From contig NZ_JBNAFU010000006.1 in NCBI RefSeq assembly GCF_049800835.1, forward strand, positions 62,001-126,000: a stretch of 64,000 nucleotides of DNA, given 5' to 3'. The notes under the pieces are model-generated. The model was not told the DNA's origin. It saw nothing but the letters and a program-made list of their open reading frames with translations, and did no database searches. Made by a program: the position numbers and the translations under genes. Below, piece by piece: positions 51,832 to 60,003 of the stretch. Source of the stretch: Dinoroseobacter sp049800835. Its GTDB lineage: Bacteria > Pseudomonadota > Alphaproteobacteria > Rhodobacterales > Rhodobacteraceae. Position 1 is the first letter of the stretch, and each line of letters opens with the position of its first letter.

Positions 51832-52935
51832 ATGTTACAAGGTTTGCCGATGCCGCTGCGCCCTGATCCGGTCGAAAAGCTTGCGCGCGCCCGCGCGGAC
51901 CTGCGCATGGGGCTGCCGGTGGTGCTGCTTTCGGGCGACCAGACCGTTCTGGCGCTGGCGGCAGAGACCCTTTCACCGGATCGCTTTGCCGCGCTGCGCG
52001 CGCTGGGGGCAACCCCGCACTTGGCCATCACCGCGCGCCGGGCGGAAACTTTGAAGGCGGCGGCCTATGACGGGGATCTGGCCCGTATCGCGCTGCCCGG
52101 GGATGCCGATTGCGCTTGGGTCCGGGCGGTCGCGGACCCCAAGGACGATCTGAGCACCCCGCTGAAGGGGCCGTTCCGGATGGCGCGGGGTGGTGATGTC
52201 CGACTTGTGCGCGCTGCTTTGCAACTGGCGAAGGATGCGCGGCTGATGCCTGCCGTGCTGTTCCTCGATGTACCGCCGGGCTTTGCCGCGTCCCATGACC
52301 TGACCGCGCTTGATCTGGACCGGATCGCCGATCATCTGGGTCATATGCCGGTGTTGCATCCGGTTGTGGCTGCGCGCGTTCCGCTCACCGTGTCGGAGGC
52401 CGGGCGTGTCCACGTCTTTCGTCCCGAGGACGGGGGCGAGGAGCATTACGCGGTTGAAATTGGCGCGCCGCCCCGGGATGCCCCAGTTCTGACCCGTCTG
52501 CACTCGGCCTGTTTCACCGGCGATCTACTGGGCAGCCTGAAGTGCGACTGCGGCCCACAATTGCGCGGCGCGCTGGCGCAGATGGGGGCAGAAGGGGCAG
52601 GGGTGCTCCTGTACCTCAATCAGGAGGGGCGCGGGATCGGTCTGGCCAACAAGATGCGCGCCTATGCCTTGCAGGACCAGGGGTTCGATACGGTGGAGGC
52701 AAACCACCGGCTGGGGTTCGAGGACGACGAACGGGACTTCCGCATCGGGGCAGAGATCCTGCGCCGCCTCGGGTTCTCCTCGGTGCGGTTGATGACCAAC
52801 AACCCGGCAAAGGTCGCGATGATGCAGGGGTGCGGGATTGATGTTGCGGAAAGGGTGCCGCTCAAGGTCGGGCAAACACCGCAGAACGCCGCCTATCTGG
52901 CCACCAAGGCCGCAAAGTCGGGCCATCTGCTCTAG
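51832..52935 (+). CDS. ribA: GTP cyclohydrolase II with degenerate RibB-like N-terminal half
   Basis: The 367-residue protein's C-terminal half (about 185-367) is RibA, which opens GTP in the first riboflavin step: the zinc site 'LHSACFTGDLLGSLKCDCG' supplies three Cys, then 'YLNQEGRGIGLANKMRAYAL' and 'LGFEDDERDFRIGAEILRRL'. The N-terminal half ('RARADLRMGLPVVLLSGDQT') resembles 3,4-DHBP synthase (RibB), but the DDExRENEGD acidic cluster is gone, so it should not be active. ATG 51832 and ATG 51850 are both possible starts; no strong ribosome site distinguishes them. No other riboflavin gene is close. Confidence 0.9.
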   Translation: MLQGLPMPLRPDPVEKLARARADLRMGLPVVLLSGDQTVLALAAETLSPDRFAALRALGATPHLAITARRAETLKAAAYDGDLARIALPGDADCAWVRAVADPKDDLSTPLKGPFRMARGGDVRLVRAALQLAKDARLMPAVLFLDVPPGFAASHDLTALDLDRIADHLGHMPVLHPVVAARVPLTVSEAGRVHVFRPEDGGEEHYAVEIGAPPRDAPVLTRLHSACFTGDLLGSLKCDCGPQLRGALAQMGAEGAGVLLYLNQEGRGIGLANKMRAYALQDQGFDTVEANHRLGFEDDERDFRIGAEILRRLGFSSVRLMTNNPAKVAMMQGCGIDVAERVPLKVGQTPQNAAYLATKAAKSGHLL

Positions 52936-52960
52936 CCTGCACCCCGAGGGAGGACGCGCC

Positions 52961-53374
52961 ATGAACGGTCACTGCTATTGCGGAGAGGTCCGCTACGAGA
53001 TCACCGAAACGCCTGTGATGAAGGCACAATGCCATTGCCGCGAATGCCAGTATATCACCGGCGGAGGTCCGAATTTCTTCATGGCCGTGCCTGAAGACGG
53101 GTTTGCCATCACCCAGGGTACGCCCAAGACCTTCACACGGTCCGATCTTGAAAAACCGCGCACGCGGCAGTTCTGCGGCACCTGCGGGACGCATCTGACG
53201 ACGCTGTTGCCGGGGCGGCCCTTGGTCATCGTCAAGGTCGGGACGCTCGATGATCCGGCGCGCGATTACGGGGCCTCGCAACTGGCGATCTTCACCAAGG
53301 ACATCCAGCCGTTTCACGTGGTGGCCGAGGGCTTGCCGTGTTTCGAAGACCTGCCGCCGCAGCCGGTTAAATGA
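52961..53374 (+). CDS. GFA-family (glutathione-dependent formaldehyde-activating-like) protein
   Basis: The 137-residue protein shows the zinc-binding pattern of the family: 'CYCGEVRYEI' (about 5-14), 'CHCRECQYITGGG' (about 24-36) and 'FCGTCGTHLTTLLPG' (about 71-85). Characterised relatives bind or activate S-hydroxymethylglutathione, but most members are uncharacterised, so the formaldehyde link is by name only. ATG 52961 has a GGGAGG site. The ATG of the L,D-transpeptidase gene overlaps its stop by four bases. Confidence 0.88.
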   Translation: MNGHCYCGEVRYEITETPVMKAQCHCRECQYITGGGPNFFMAVPEDGFAITQGTPKTFTRSDLEKPRTRQFCGTCGTHLTTLLPGRPLVIVKVGTLDDPARDYGASQLAIFTKDIQPFHVVAEGLPCFEDLPPQPVK

Positions 53375-53868
53375 ACGCGGACGATCTGATCCTGAGCCCG
53401 CAGGGCCTCTGGTTCCAGAACACAAGGTTGCCCTGCACCATCGGGCGCGGGGGCCTGCGAGCCGACAAGCGCGAAGGCGACGGGGCAACACCTTTGGGCA
53501 CGCACCGGCTGATCGGAATGCTCTACCGTCCCGACCGCTTGGCGCGCCCTGCAAACTGGGCCCTGCCGATCCGGCCGCGTGATGGCTGGTCGGATGATCC
53601 CAAAGACCCCGACTACAACCTGATCGTCACCCGCCCTCATCCCTTCGGGCATGAGCGTTTGTGGCGCGCCGACCCGCTCTATGATCTGGTGATCCTGACC
53701 GACTGGAACTGGCCGCGAGCGCGCAAGGGCGCTGGTTCTGCCATTTTCATTCACCGCTGGCGCGCGCCGGGCAAGCCCACTGAAGGCTGCATTGCACTGC
53801 CGCCTGATGTCCTGCGCTGGCTCGCGCCGCGCATCCGGCTGTCCACCCGGTTGATCGTGCGCGGGTGA
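53371..53868 (+). CDS. L,D-transpeptidase (YkuD) family protein
   Basis: The 165-residue protein consists of little beyond a catalytic YkuD domain. The conserved His is in 'IFIHRWRAPGKP' and the nucleophile Cys in 'TEGCIALPPDVL' (about 138-149), the usual HxxxxxxxxxxxS/TxGC arrangement. Such enzymes make 3-3 peptidoglycan cross-links or attach proteins. There is no signal peptide visible, as in the small YkuD/ErfK-like subgroup of Rhodobacterales, so its export and role are uncertain. It is translationally coupled to the GFA-like gene. Confidence 0.87.
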   Translation: MNADDLILSPQGLWFQNTRLPCTIGRGGLRADKREGDGATPLGTHRLIGMLYRPDRLARPANWALPIRPRDGWSDDPKDPDYNLIVTRPHPFGHERLWRADPLYDLVILTDWNWPRARKGAGSAIFIHRWRAPGKPTEGCIALPPDVLRWLAPRIRLSTRLIVRG

Positions 53869-53925
53869 TCGCGGCTGGTCATGACCGCGTGCATACCCTA
53901 GGATCGGCTCTCACGGGGGAGCCAC

Positions 53926-54714
53926 ATGTCATTTACACTTGCCACATGGAACATAAATTCCGTGCGCTTGCGCGCCGGTCTCGTCGAGAAGCTGCTGACG
54001 GAGGAGGCGCCGGACGTCCTGTGCCTCCAAGAGTGCAAGAGCCCGGTAAAGAAGATCCCGCTGGACGTGTTCGCGGCGGCTGGCTACGGCCACATGGTTG
54101 CCCGCGGGCAGAAGGGCTACAACGGCGTCGCCATCCTGTCGCGGCTTCCGCTGATCGATGCGGGCCACCGGGATTTCTGCGGCAAGGGGGATACGCGCCA
54201 CGTGGCCGCCACGCTGGAGAACGGCGTGACTGTCCACAACTACTACATCCCCGCGGGCGGGGACGTGGCCGACCGCAACGTGAACGAGAAGTTTGGCCAC
54301 AAGCTCGATTTCCTGACAGAGATGCGCGACTGGTTTCGTGACAGCCGTCCCGAACGCTCCATCCTCGTTGGCGACCTGAACATTGCCCCGCGGGAGGATG
54401 ATGTCTGGTCTCACAAGCAGCTGCTGAAGGTGGTCAGCCACACACCGATCGAGGTTGACCACTTGACCGACGCGCAGGAGGCAGGCGGATGGGTGGACGT
54501 CACCCGCGCGGATATCCCCGAGGGCCAACTTTATTCGTGGTGGTCCTATCGCGCGCGCGATTGGGACGCCGCTGACAAGGGTCGCAGGCTCGATCACATC
54601 TGGGCATCGTCTGATATCGCGGCGTCGGGTCATGGCTCACGCGTGCTGCGCGAAGCGCGTGGCTGGACACAACCGTCGGATCACGCACCTGTTTTCGCGA
54701 CCTTTGACCTCTAG
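53926..54714 (+). CDS. xth: Exodeoxyribonuclease III
   Basis: The 262-residue enzyme is a class II AP endonuclease and 3'-5' exonuclease in base-excision repair. Family motifs are all present: 'LATWNINSVRLR' (about 5-16), 'LCLQECKSP' (about 33-41, metal Glu), 'KGYNGVAILSR', 'LVGDLNIAPREDD' (about 146-158), 'GRRLDHIWAS' and 'SDHAPVFA' with the catalytic His. Start ATG 53926 is standard. Its end overlaps the convergent gene by four bases. Confidence 0.94.
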   Translation: MSFTLATWNINSVRLRAGLVEKLLTEEAPDVLCLQECKSPVKKIPLDVFAAAGYGHMVARGQKGYNGVAILSRLPLIDAGHRDFCGKGDTRHVAATLENGVTVHNYYIPAGGDVADRNVNEKFGHKLDFLTEMRDWFRDSRPERSILVGDLNIAPREDDVWSHKQLLKVVSHTPIEVDHLTDAQEAGGWVDVTRADIPEGQLYSWWSYRARDWDAADKGRRLDHIWASSDIAASGHGSRVLREARGWTQPSDHAPVFATFDL

Positions 54715-55229
54715 GTAAACGCGCCGCGCTCCCATGCTTCGTAGGTGGGATCGGCGGCCTTCATGTCGGCCCAGAGCCACGCCATGCGGTCCACGAACCA
54801 GATCTTGCCACCCATTGTCAGGACAAGGCCGAGCAAGGTCCAACTTGGGTCGAAAACCCACAGACCCCACACCAAGGGCGGCAAGCCGGCCGCAGAGAGG
54901 GCCGTCAGCCAATAGGCCCATGTTTCATGGTGTTTCGGGATCGGAACCTGCTTGCGGTTCAGGAAAGCCCGCTCGCCGAGCACGCCTTGCGTGGCCCAGG
55001 CTGCGGTGGTGGCGGGCGGTGGAAAGGCGCGTGGATTGATCCATGCCCAGGCAAGGCACAGGACCACAGGCACCAGCGCGTACCATCCCAGCCAGATCCG
55101 AGCCCAGATCGCCATCACCAGCAATGGCAGAACGATAAACCGCGAATAGCCACTCCACGGATTGGCATGACGCGCCCAGGATGCGTCCGTCATGCCCATC
55201 AATCGTTCAGCACTGCGAAAAAGGCCCAT
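54711..55229 (-). CDS. Integral membrane protein of a DUF6653-like family
   Basis: The 172-residue protein has three to four hydrophobic segments ('RFIVLPLLVMAIWARIWLGW', 'LVPVVLCLAWAWI', 'LVLTMGGKIWFVDRM'). It contains 'DASWARHANPWSGYSRF' near 15-31 and an ending 'WADMKAADPTYEAWE'. From memory this pattern belongs to DUF6653; I could not verify it. Function unknown. ATG 55229 has a GGAGG site. It is divergent from the thioredoxin-like gene and convergent with xth. Confidence 0.7.
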   Translation of the reverse strand: MGLFRSAERLMGMTDASWARHANPWSGYSRFIVLPLLVMAIWARIWLGWYALVPVVLCLAWAWINPRAFPPPATTAAWATQGVLGERAFLNRKQVPIPKHHETWAYWLTALSAAGLPPLVWGLWVFDPSWTLLGLVLTMGGKIWFVDRMAWLWADMKAADPTYEAWERGAFT

Positions 55230-55323
55230 TCCCAATCCTCCAAAGCGCTTGGTAGGCTTCATGCCCCTTGGCTCTGCACCTCGCAGCTTCCATATAAGGG
55301 CTAAGCGAGAAATGAGGGAACCG

Positions 55324-56247
55324 ATGCTCGAATTTGGACAGGCCGATGCGGCCCCCGCGATGACCGACCTGATCAAGGACGGCACCGAGGCGACATTTAT
55401 GGCCGACGTGGTGGAAATGAGCCAGACCGTGCCGGTGATCGTCGATTTCTGGGCAACGTGGTGCGGGCCGTGCAAGACCTTGGGCCCTATGCTGGAAGAT
55501 GCGGTCAAGGCGGCCAAGGGCAAGGTGCGCATGGTCAAGATCGACGTGGACGCAGAACAGCGTCTCGCCGGGGCCCTCGCGCAGCAAGGCTTGCCATTGC
55601 AGTCGATCCCGACCGTTGTCGGGTTCTTCGAGGGCCGCCCGGTCGATATGTTTCAGGGCGCGGTTCCGCAAAGCCAGATCACCGAGTTTGTAAACAAGCT
55701 CGCGGCCCTGTCCGGTGACGGCGGGTTGGCGGAAGCGGTCGAGGCCGCCGAGACCATGATGACCGAAGGCGCATTCGACGATGCCGCCCAGATTTTTGCC
55801 GCCGTGCTTGGCGAGGAGCCCGAGAACGCGGCTGCATTGGGCGGTCTGGCCCGTGCCCATATCGAACTGGGCACGGCAGATCAGGCCGAAGCGTTGTTGA
55901 ACAACGCCCCGCCCGCCATTGCCACCGCGCCGGAAGTCGAAGCCGCCCGCGCCCAACTGGAACTGTTCCGCCAGGCGGCTGATGCCGGTCCGGTCGCCGA
56001 ATTGCGCGCGCAGGTCGAGGCGGACCCGGACAATCTGCAAGCCCGGTTCGACCTCGCGCAGGCGCTTCATGCCAGCGGCGAGGTGCAGGAAGCGGTCGAC
56101 ACTTTGCTTGAACTTTTCCGTAAGGATCAGGAATGGAACGAGGGGGCCGCCAAGGCCCAGCTCTTCACAATATTTGACGCGCTGGGCCCACAAGATCCGG
56201 TGGCGCTGAACGGTCGGCGGAAGTTGTCTTCGATCATCTTTGCCTGA
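55324..56247 (+). CDS. Thioredoxin-TPR chaperone of the CnoX/YbbN type
   Basis: The 307-residue cytoplasmic protein has a thioredoxin domain (about 20-130) with an active-site 'DFWATWCGPCKTLGP' (WCGPC intact) and 'QSIPTVVGFFEGRPVDMFQG', then a C-terminal tetratricopeptide region (about 135-307) rich in Ala/Glu ('AAALGGLARAHIELGTADQA'). Unlike E. coli CnoX, which has SXXC, this one keeps both cysteines, so it may reduce disulfides as well as hold clients. It heads a run with the LON-like and Trm112-like genes. Confidence 0.9.
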   Translation: MLEFGQADAAPAMTDLIKDGTEATFMADVVEMSQTVPVIVDFWATWCGPCKTLGPMLEDAVKAAKGKVRMVKIDVDAEQRLAGALAQQGLPLQSIPTVVGFFEGRPVDMFQGAVPQSQITEFVNKLAALSGDGGLAEAVEAAETMMTEGAFDDAAQIFAAVLGEEPENAAALGGLARAHIELGTADQAEALLNNAPPAIATAPEVEAARAQLELFRQAADAGPVAELRAQVEADPDNLQARFDLAQALHASGEVQEAVDTLLELFRKDQEWNEGAAKAQLFTIFDALGPQDPVALNGRRKLSSIIFA

Positions 56248-56274
56248 GCGCGGCAACGGGCTAGCTGTTCTGTC

Positions 56275-56922
56275 ATGAAAATCGCCACCGCCGACCTGCC
56301 GGAAACAATTCCCGTGTTTCCCCTGCCCGGGGCGCTTCTGTTGCCCCGTGCGCGTCTGCCACTGCATATATTCGAGCCGCGTTATCTGGCCATGCTCGAC
56401 GATGCGCTCAAGACCCAGCACCGCCTGATCGGAATGGTTCAGCCGCGAGAGGTGCCAGGGTCCGCCGATCGACGCCTGCACACCATCGGCTGTGCGGGCC
56501 GGGTCACGGCGTTCTCCGAAACCGAGGATGGTCGCTACATGATCACGCTTGCCGGAGTGTCCCGATACCGCATCAATCGAGAGGTCTCGGGGTTCACGCC
56601 CTACCTCAAGGCGGACGTGGATTGGGCAGGCTTCGACAGGGACCAGGGCCCGGCAGAGAAAGACAGTGGATTTGATCGCAAGACGTTCCTCAAGCTGCTC
56701 AAAAGGTTTTTCGAGGCAGAGGAAATGCGCACTGACTGGGACAGCTTGCAAGAGGCCGAAGACGAGTTGCTGATCAACTCGCTCTCGATGCTGTGCCCGT
56801 TCGAGCCGGAAGACAAACAGGCACTTCTGGAGGCTCCGTCGCTGTCCACGCGCCGCGAAACGCTGGTCACGCTGATCGAGTTCGCCCTGCGGGGGGGCGC
56901 GAACGAGGAAATGCTCCAATGA
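56275..56922 (+). CDS. LON N-terminal substrate-binding-domain protein
   Basis: The 215-residue protein is a stand-alone LON-SB domain: 'IPVFPLPGALLLPRARLPLH' (about 12-31), 'IFEPRYLAMLDDAL' and 'RLHTIGCAGRVTAFSETEDG' are typical, followed by the helical part to the end. No AAA+ or Lon protease domain is present. Function of such stand-alone members is unclear. Its last four bases overlap the start of the Trm112-like gene. Confidence 0.88.
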   Translation: MKIATADLPETIPVFPLPGALLLPRARLPLHIFEPRYLAMLDDALKTQHRLIGMVQPREVPGSADRRLHTIGCAGRVTAFSETEDGRYMITLAGVSRYRINREVSGFTPYLKADVDWAGFDRDQGPAEKDSGFDRKTFLKLLKRFFEAEEMRTDWDSLQEAEDELLINSLSMLCPFEPEDKQALLEAPSLSTRRETLVTLIEFALRGGANEEMLQ

Positions 56923-57119
56923 CCGAGGACAAGTCCACGCCCGACACGCCGGCCCATGACCGTCGCATGCTGGAGGCGCTGGTCTGTCCGGTGACCCATG
57001 CGCCGCTGAGCTATGATGCGGAGGCGGGCGAGCTGATTTCGCGCGCGGCACACCTGGCCTTTCCGATCCGCAACGGCATCCCGATCATGATCGCGGACGA
57101 AGCCCGCAAACTGGATTAA
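56919..57119 (+). CDS. Trm112-family zinc-ribbon-like small protein
   Basis: The 66-residue protein matches the Trm112/YcaR family: 'LEALVCPVTHAPLSYDAEAG' (about 18-37) and 'LISRAAHLAFPIRNGIPIM' (about 39-57). Only one of the usual CPxC cysteines remains (Cys24), as in many bacterial members, so zinc binding is doubtful. In eukaryotes Trm112 activates methyltransferases; bacterial function is unknown. It is coupled to the LON-like gene by a four-base overlap. Confidence 0.85.
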   Translation: MTEDKSTPDTPAHDRRMLEALVCPVTHAPLSYDAEAGELISRAAHLAFPIRNGIPIMIADEARKLD

Positions 57120-57135
57120 GCACAGAGGTCTCGGG

Positions 57136-58521
57136 CTATCCCTGCCACAACGCGGTGCCGGGGTGGAACTGCGACCAGGCAAACCAGAACGCCTGATGGC
57201 TGCCAAGATCGGCCCCGGTCGCATCGACGGCCTTTATCCCGCCCGCGTCCAGCGTCAGGCGCACGTTTTCGAAAGTCACCTCACGACCTGCCTTCAGCGC
57301 CACAAATGCCGTGCTGCGCGGAAACGCCACCGGAGTGCCAGAGGCAGCCACCACCCCGATGATATCCTCGTGGACCGGGAGGCGCGGATCGACATCGCCA
57401 ACGGGGAAAATGGGGCCATCTGCATCTCGCCCGTTGCGAAAATCGAAATCTCGCCCAAGCGCCAGCGCTTCGACCAGAACCGTGGTTTCGGGATGTGCCT
57501 CTTTCCATGCTCCCCACGTACTCGTCACGACAGAGGCCTGTTCAAGCTGAACGCCCTTCTCCGCCAGAGGTCCCGTGACCGCCTTGCCGAGAAACGTGTC
57601 GAACACCGAGTAGGTCGTGATATCGTACATCACCTTGTTGGACCGGATCAGAAGCCCCGAAGTGCGCAGAACCGGGCGATCGACTCCTGCAGGCATCCGG
57701 TCGGTGAAATACGCCTGCGCCGCGCCGCATAGCGTGCAATACGGGATCCCCAGATCGCGCCCGCCTAAGGTGTCGTTCACCATTTCGCGCACCTCCATGA
57801 TGCGGCGCGGATAGGCCCGGGCTTCGCCATTTACCTCGATCCCGAAGACGATGTCGTCATCCTTCAGCCATGTGGCGTCCTCGGCGCTGCTGACCTCGGG
57901 GTTGTCGGCGGCGGGAATGCAATTGCATGCGTCGTCGGTGGTGTCATAGGGGCGATCATCGATCAGCACACCGCCCCAGGACACGAGCCTCCAATCGATA
58001 TCGCCTTCGACAAAGATCCTTTCCCAGCCGGGCACGATGCTGGTGAAGATGGTCCGCTTGGCGTCCAGGTAATCGGGCGGCGCCGGGATGCGCCATGCTA
58101 TCAGATGATCAGTGGTCACCCCCCAATGATTGCGGGGGCCGATCTCCTTGCCCAACAGGTCCGAGGCCGCACCCGTCAACTTCGCGGCCAATTGCGACCC
58201 GGAGCCGAAGCGCATCAGATCGCTGATGATCCAAGCCAGCCGCGGGTCGCCGGACGCTGCGATCTCTCCCAGCGCGATGGTTTGATCCCGGCCCCAGGTT
58301 GAATTTGCGACACCGTCCACGACGATCGCGCGCACGGCGGCCGCAACATTTTCCGGCAAAGGGCCCTCAGGAACGTCTGGCGGGGTGCCGAACGCATCAA
58401 TCACATGCGCGGGCAGGGGCTGGGTGTCCTGCGCGCGGGCCGTGTGGACCCAGATCACGGACATCATCAATACTGACAAAAGCCAAAAAAGGCGGGGCGT
58501 ACGGAGTAAGGCACAAGCCAT
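57136..58521 (-). CDS. Exported DUF3179 protein
   Basis: The 461-residue precursor has a signal peptide ('LFWLLSVLMMSVIWVHTARA'). The mature protein carries DUF3179 marks: 'IVFGIEVNGEARAYPRRIME' (about 225-244), 'GIPYCTLCGAAQAYFTDR' (about 261-278) with two Cys, and 'ALGRDFDFRNGRDAD'. The CxxC may bind metal or form a disulfide. Function is unknown; members are predicted periplasmic. The gene runs toward the Trm112 gene and its start is 160 bases from the ubiH-like gene's stop. Confidence 0.87.
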   Translation of the reverse strand: MACALLRTPRLFWLLSVLMMSVIWVHTARAQDTQPLPAHVIDAFGTPPDVPEGPLPENVAAAVRAIVVDGVANSTWGRDQTIALGEIAASGDPRLAWIISDLMRFGSGSQLAAKLTGAASDLLGKEIGPRNHWGVTTDHLIAWRIPAPPDYLDAKRTIFTSIVPGWERIFVEGDIDWRLVSWGGVLIDDRPYDTTDDACNCIPAADNPEVSSAEDATWLKDDDIVFGIEVNGEARAYPRRIMEVREMVNDTLGGRDLGIPYCTLCGAAQAYFTDRMPAGVDRPVLRTSGLLIRSNKVMYDITTYSVFDTFLGKAVTGPLAEKGVQLEQASVVTSTWGAWKEAHPETTVLVEALALGRDFDFRNGRDADGPIFPVGDVDPRLPVHEDIIGVVAASGTPVAFPRSTAFVALKAGREVTFENVRLTLDAGGIKAVDATGADLGSHQAFWFAWSQFHPGTALWQG

Positions 58522-58681
58522 GACCGGTCCTTTCCAGATGACCTGACCCGGTGCATCGGGCCAACGCGGCGCGCGCGCTGTTGCACGGCGCGTCGTCAGT
58601 GTCTGCTGGAATACGTGCCGTCACCAATCACGATTGAACCAAAAGCCGTGAACAGCCCCGGGCCGGGACGGTCATCAGGTG

Positions 58682-59908
58682 CTAAAGTGCCTTGCCCTGA
58701 AGCAACCGGGGCACGTCGCCGGTCAATCCGGCGGCCTCGCGGATGAAGCGTCGCCGCGCGCCGGGCAGGGCATTGATGATCCCCATGCCGATGTCACGCC
58801 CCGCACGCAGGACCGGGTTGTCGTTGGAAAAAAGCCGGTTGAACGCATCGGTCGCCACGGCCAGCGTGGCGGTGTCGAACCGCCGCCAGCGCCCGTAGCG
58901 CTCCAGCACGTCGATCGCCGCGATATCCTCGCCGCGCCGCGCAGCGTCCGCCAACACTTCCGCCAACGCGCCGACATCCCGCAGGCCAAGGTTCAAGCCC
59001 TGACCGGCGATCGGATGCACACCGTGTGCGGCATCACCCACCAGCGCAAGGCGCGGGGCCACCAGTTTGTTCGCCAGCGTCAGGTTCAGCGGATAGGTGA
59101 ACCGTGCCCCTGCAAGCGAGATTTCACCGAGAAAATCGCCAAAGGCCGGCCGCAGCGCCTCAAGATACCCAGCATCGTCCAACGCCGCGATGCGCGCAGC
59201 TTCGCTATCGCGCTCGGACCACACGATGGACGATCGGTTGCCCGGCAGCGGCAGGATCGCGAGCGGCCCACCGGGCATGAAAAACTGATGCGCGATGCCA
59301 CTATGGGGCAATTCGTGTGCAATGGCCGACACCAGCGCGGTCTGCCCGTAGCCCCAACCGGTCCGCGTGATGCCTGCGCGCTCCGCAGTTCCACTCCCCC
59401 GGCCATCGCAGCCAACAAGCAGCCGCCCGCGCAGGGTTTCGCCCCGATCAAGGCTCAGGGTCACGCCCGTTGCGTCGATCTCCTGTGCCATGACCCGGGT
59501 TTCGGGGCGGTGCATGATCTGGCCGGCATCGGCCATTGCCGCGAGCAATGCTCGGCGCAGATAGCGATCCTCCATCATGAAACCCATTGGGCCTTCTTCG
59601 ATTTCGGCATGGTCGAAATGCAGCCGGAACGGTCCAGCCCCTTCGCCCGCGCGACCATCGCTGACCTTGATCTCCAGCATCGGCTGGGCGTGATCCTCCA
59701 GACCGTCCCACAGCCCAAGTGCGGCAAGCATCCTTTGGGATGCCAGCGCAAGTGCATAGGCACGTCCGTCAAAGGTCGCGGCGCTTTGATCGCCCACGGC
59801 CTGCGCATCGATCGCGCAACTGGTGATCCCGGCTTGCGCCAGCGACAGGGCCAGGGCCGGGCCATTCAGCCCGCCGCCAACAATCAGGACGTCCGCATCA
59901 TGTGTCAT
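58682..59908 (-). CDS. UbiH/UbiF/COQ6-family FAD-dependent hydroxylase (ubiquinone)
   Basis: The 408-residue monooxygenase has the FAD motif 'VLIVGGGLNGPALALSLAQA' (about 7-26), the 'VGCDGRGSGTAER' region (about 155-167) and the hallmark 'LALVGDAAHGVHPIAGQGLN' (about 278-297) of ubiquinone-ring hydroxylases. It should hydroxylate a polyprenyl-phenol intermediate. Which ring position (UbiH, F, I or L type) cannot be assigned by eye. ATG 59908 is preferred; an in-frame start at 59944 is possible. It is divergent from the amidase gene. Confidence 0.9.
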   Translation of the reverse strand: MTHDADVLIVGGGLNGPALALSLAQAGITSCAIDAQAVGDQSAATFDGRAYALALASQRMLAALGLWDGLEDHAQPMLEIKVSDGRAGEGAGPFRLHFDHAEIEEGPMGFMMEDRYLRRALLAAMADAGQIMHRPETRVMAQEIDATGVTLSLDRGETLRGRLLVGCDGRGSGTAERAGITRTGWGYGQTALVSAIAHELPHSGIAHQFFMPGGPLAILPLPGNRSSIVWSERDSEAARIAALDDAGYLEALRPAFGDFLGEISLAGARFTYPLNLTLANKLVAPRLALVGDAAHGVHPIAGQGLNLGLRDVGALAEVLADAARRGEDIAAIDVLERYGRWRRFDTATLAVATDAFNRLFSNDNPVLRAGRDIGMGIINALPGARRRFIREAAGLTGDVPRLLQGKAL

Positions 59909-60003
59909 GGGGCTGAATATGGCTGCGTCCGGGTGATTGTCCATCGGGTCCGCGCGCGTTAGCCTCGCGGCGAAACGTCCCGCGCAGGCGGGTTGGGGGC
60001 AGG

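Noticed and set aside
55207..57051. 614-codon minus-strand frame across the thioredoxin-TPR and LON-like genes
   Set aside because: Both plus-strand genes are clearly real; the long antisense frame has skewed composition and spans a gene boundary.
58679..59962. 427-codon plus-strand frame over the UbiH-type gene
   Set aside because: The minus strand encodes a complete FAD hydroxylase with conserved motifs; the plus frame has no family features.
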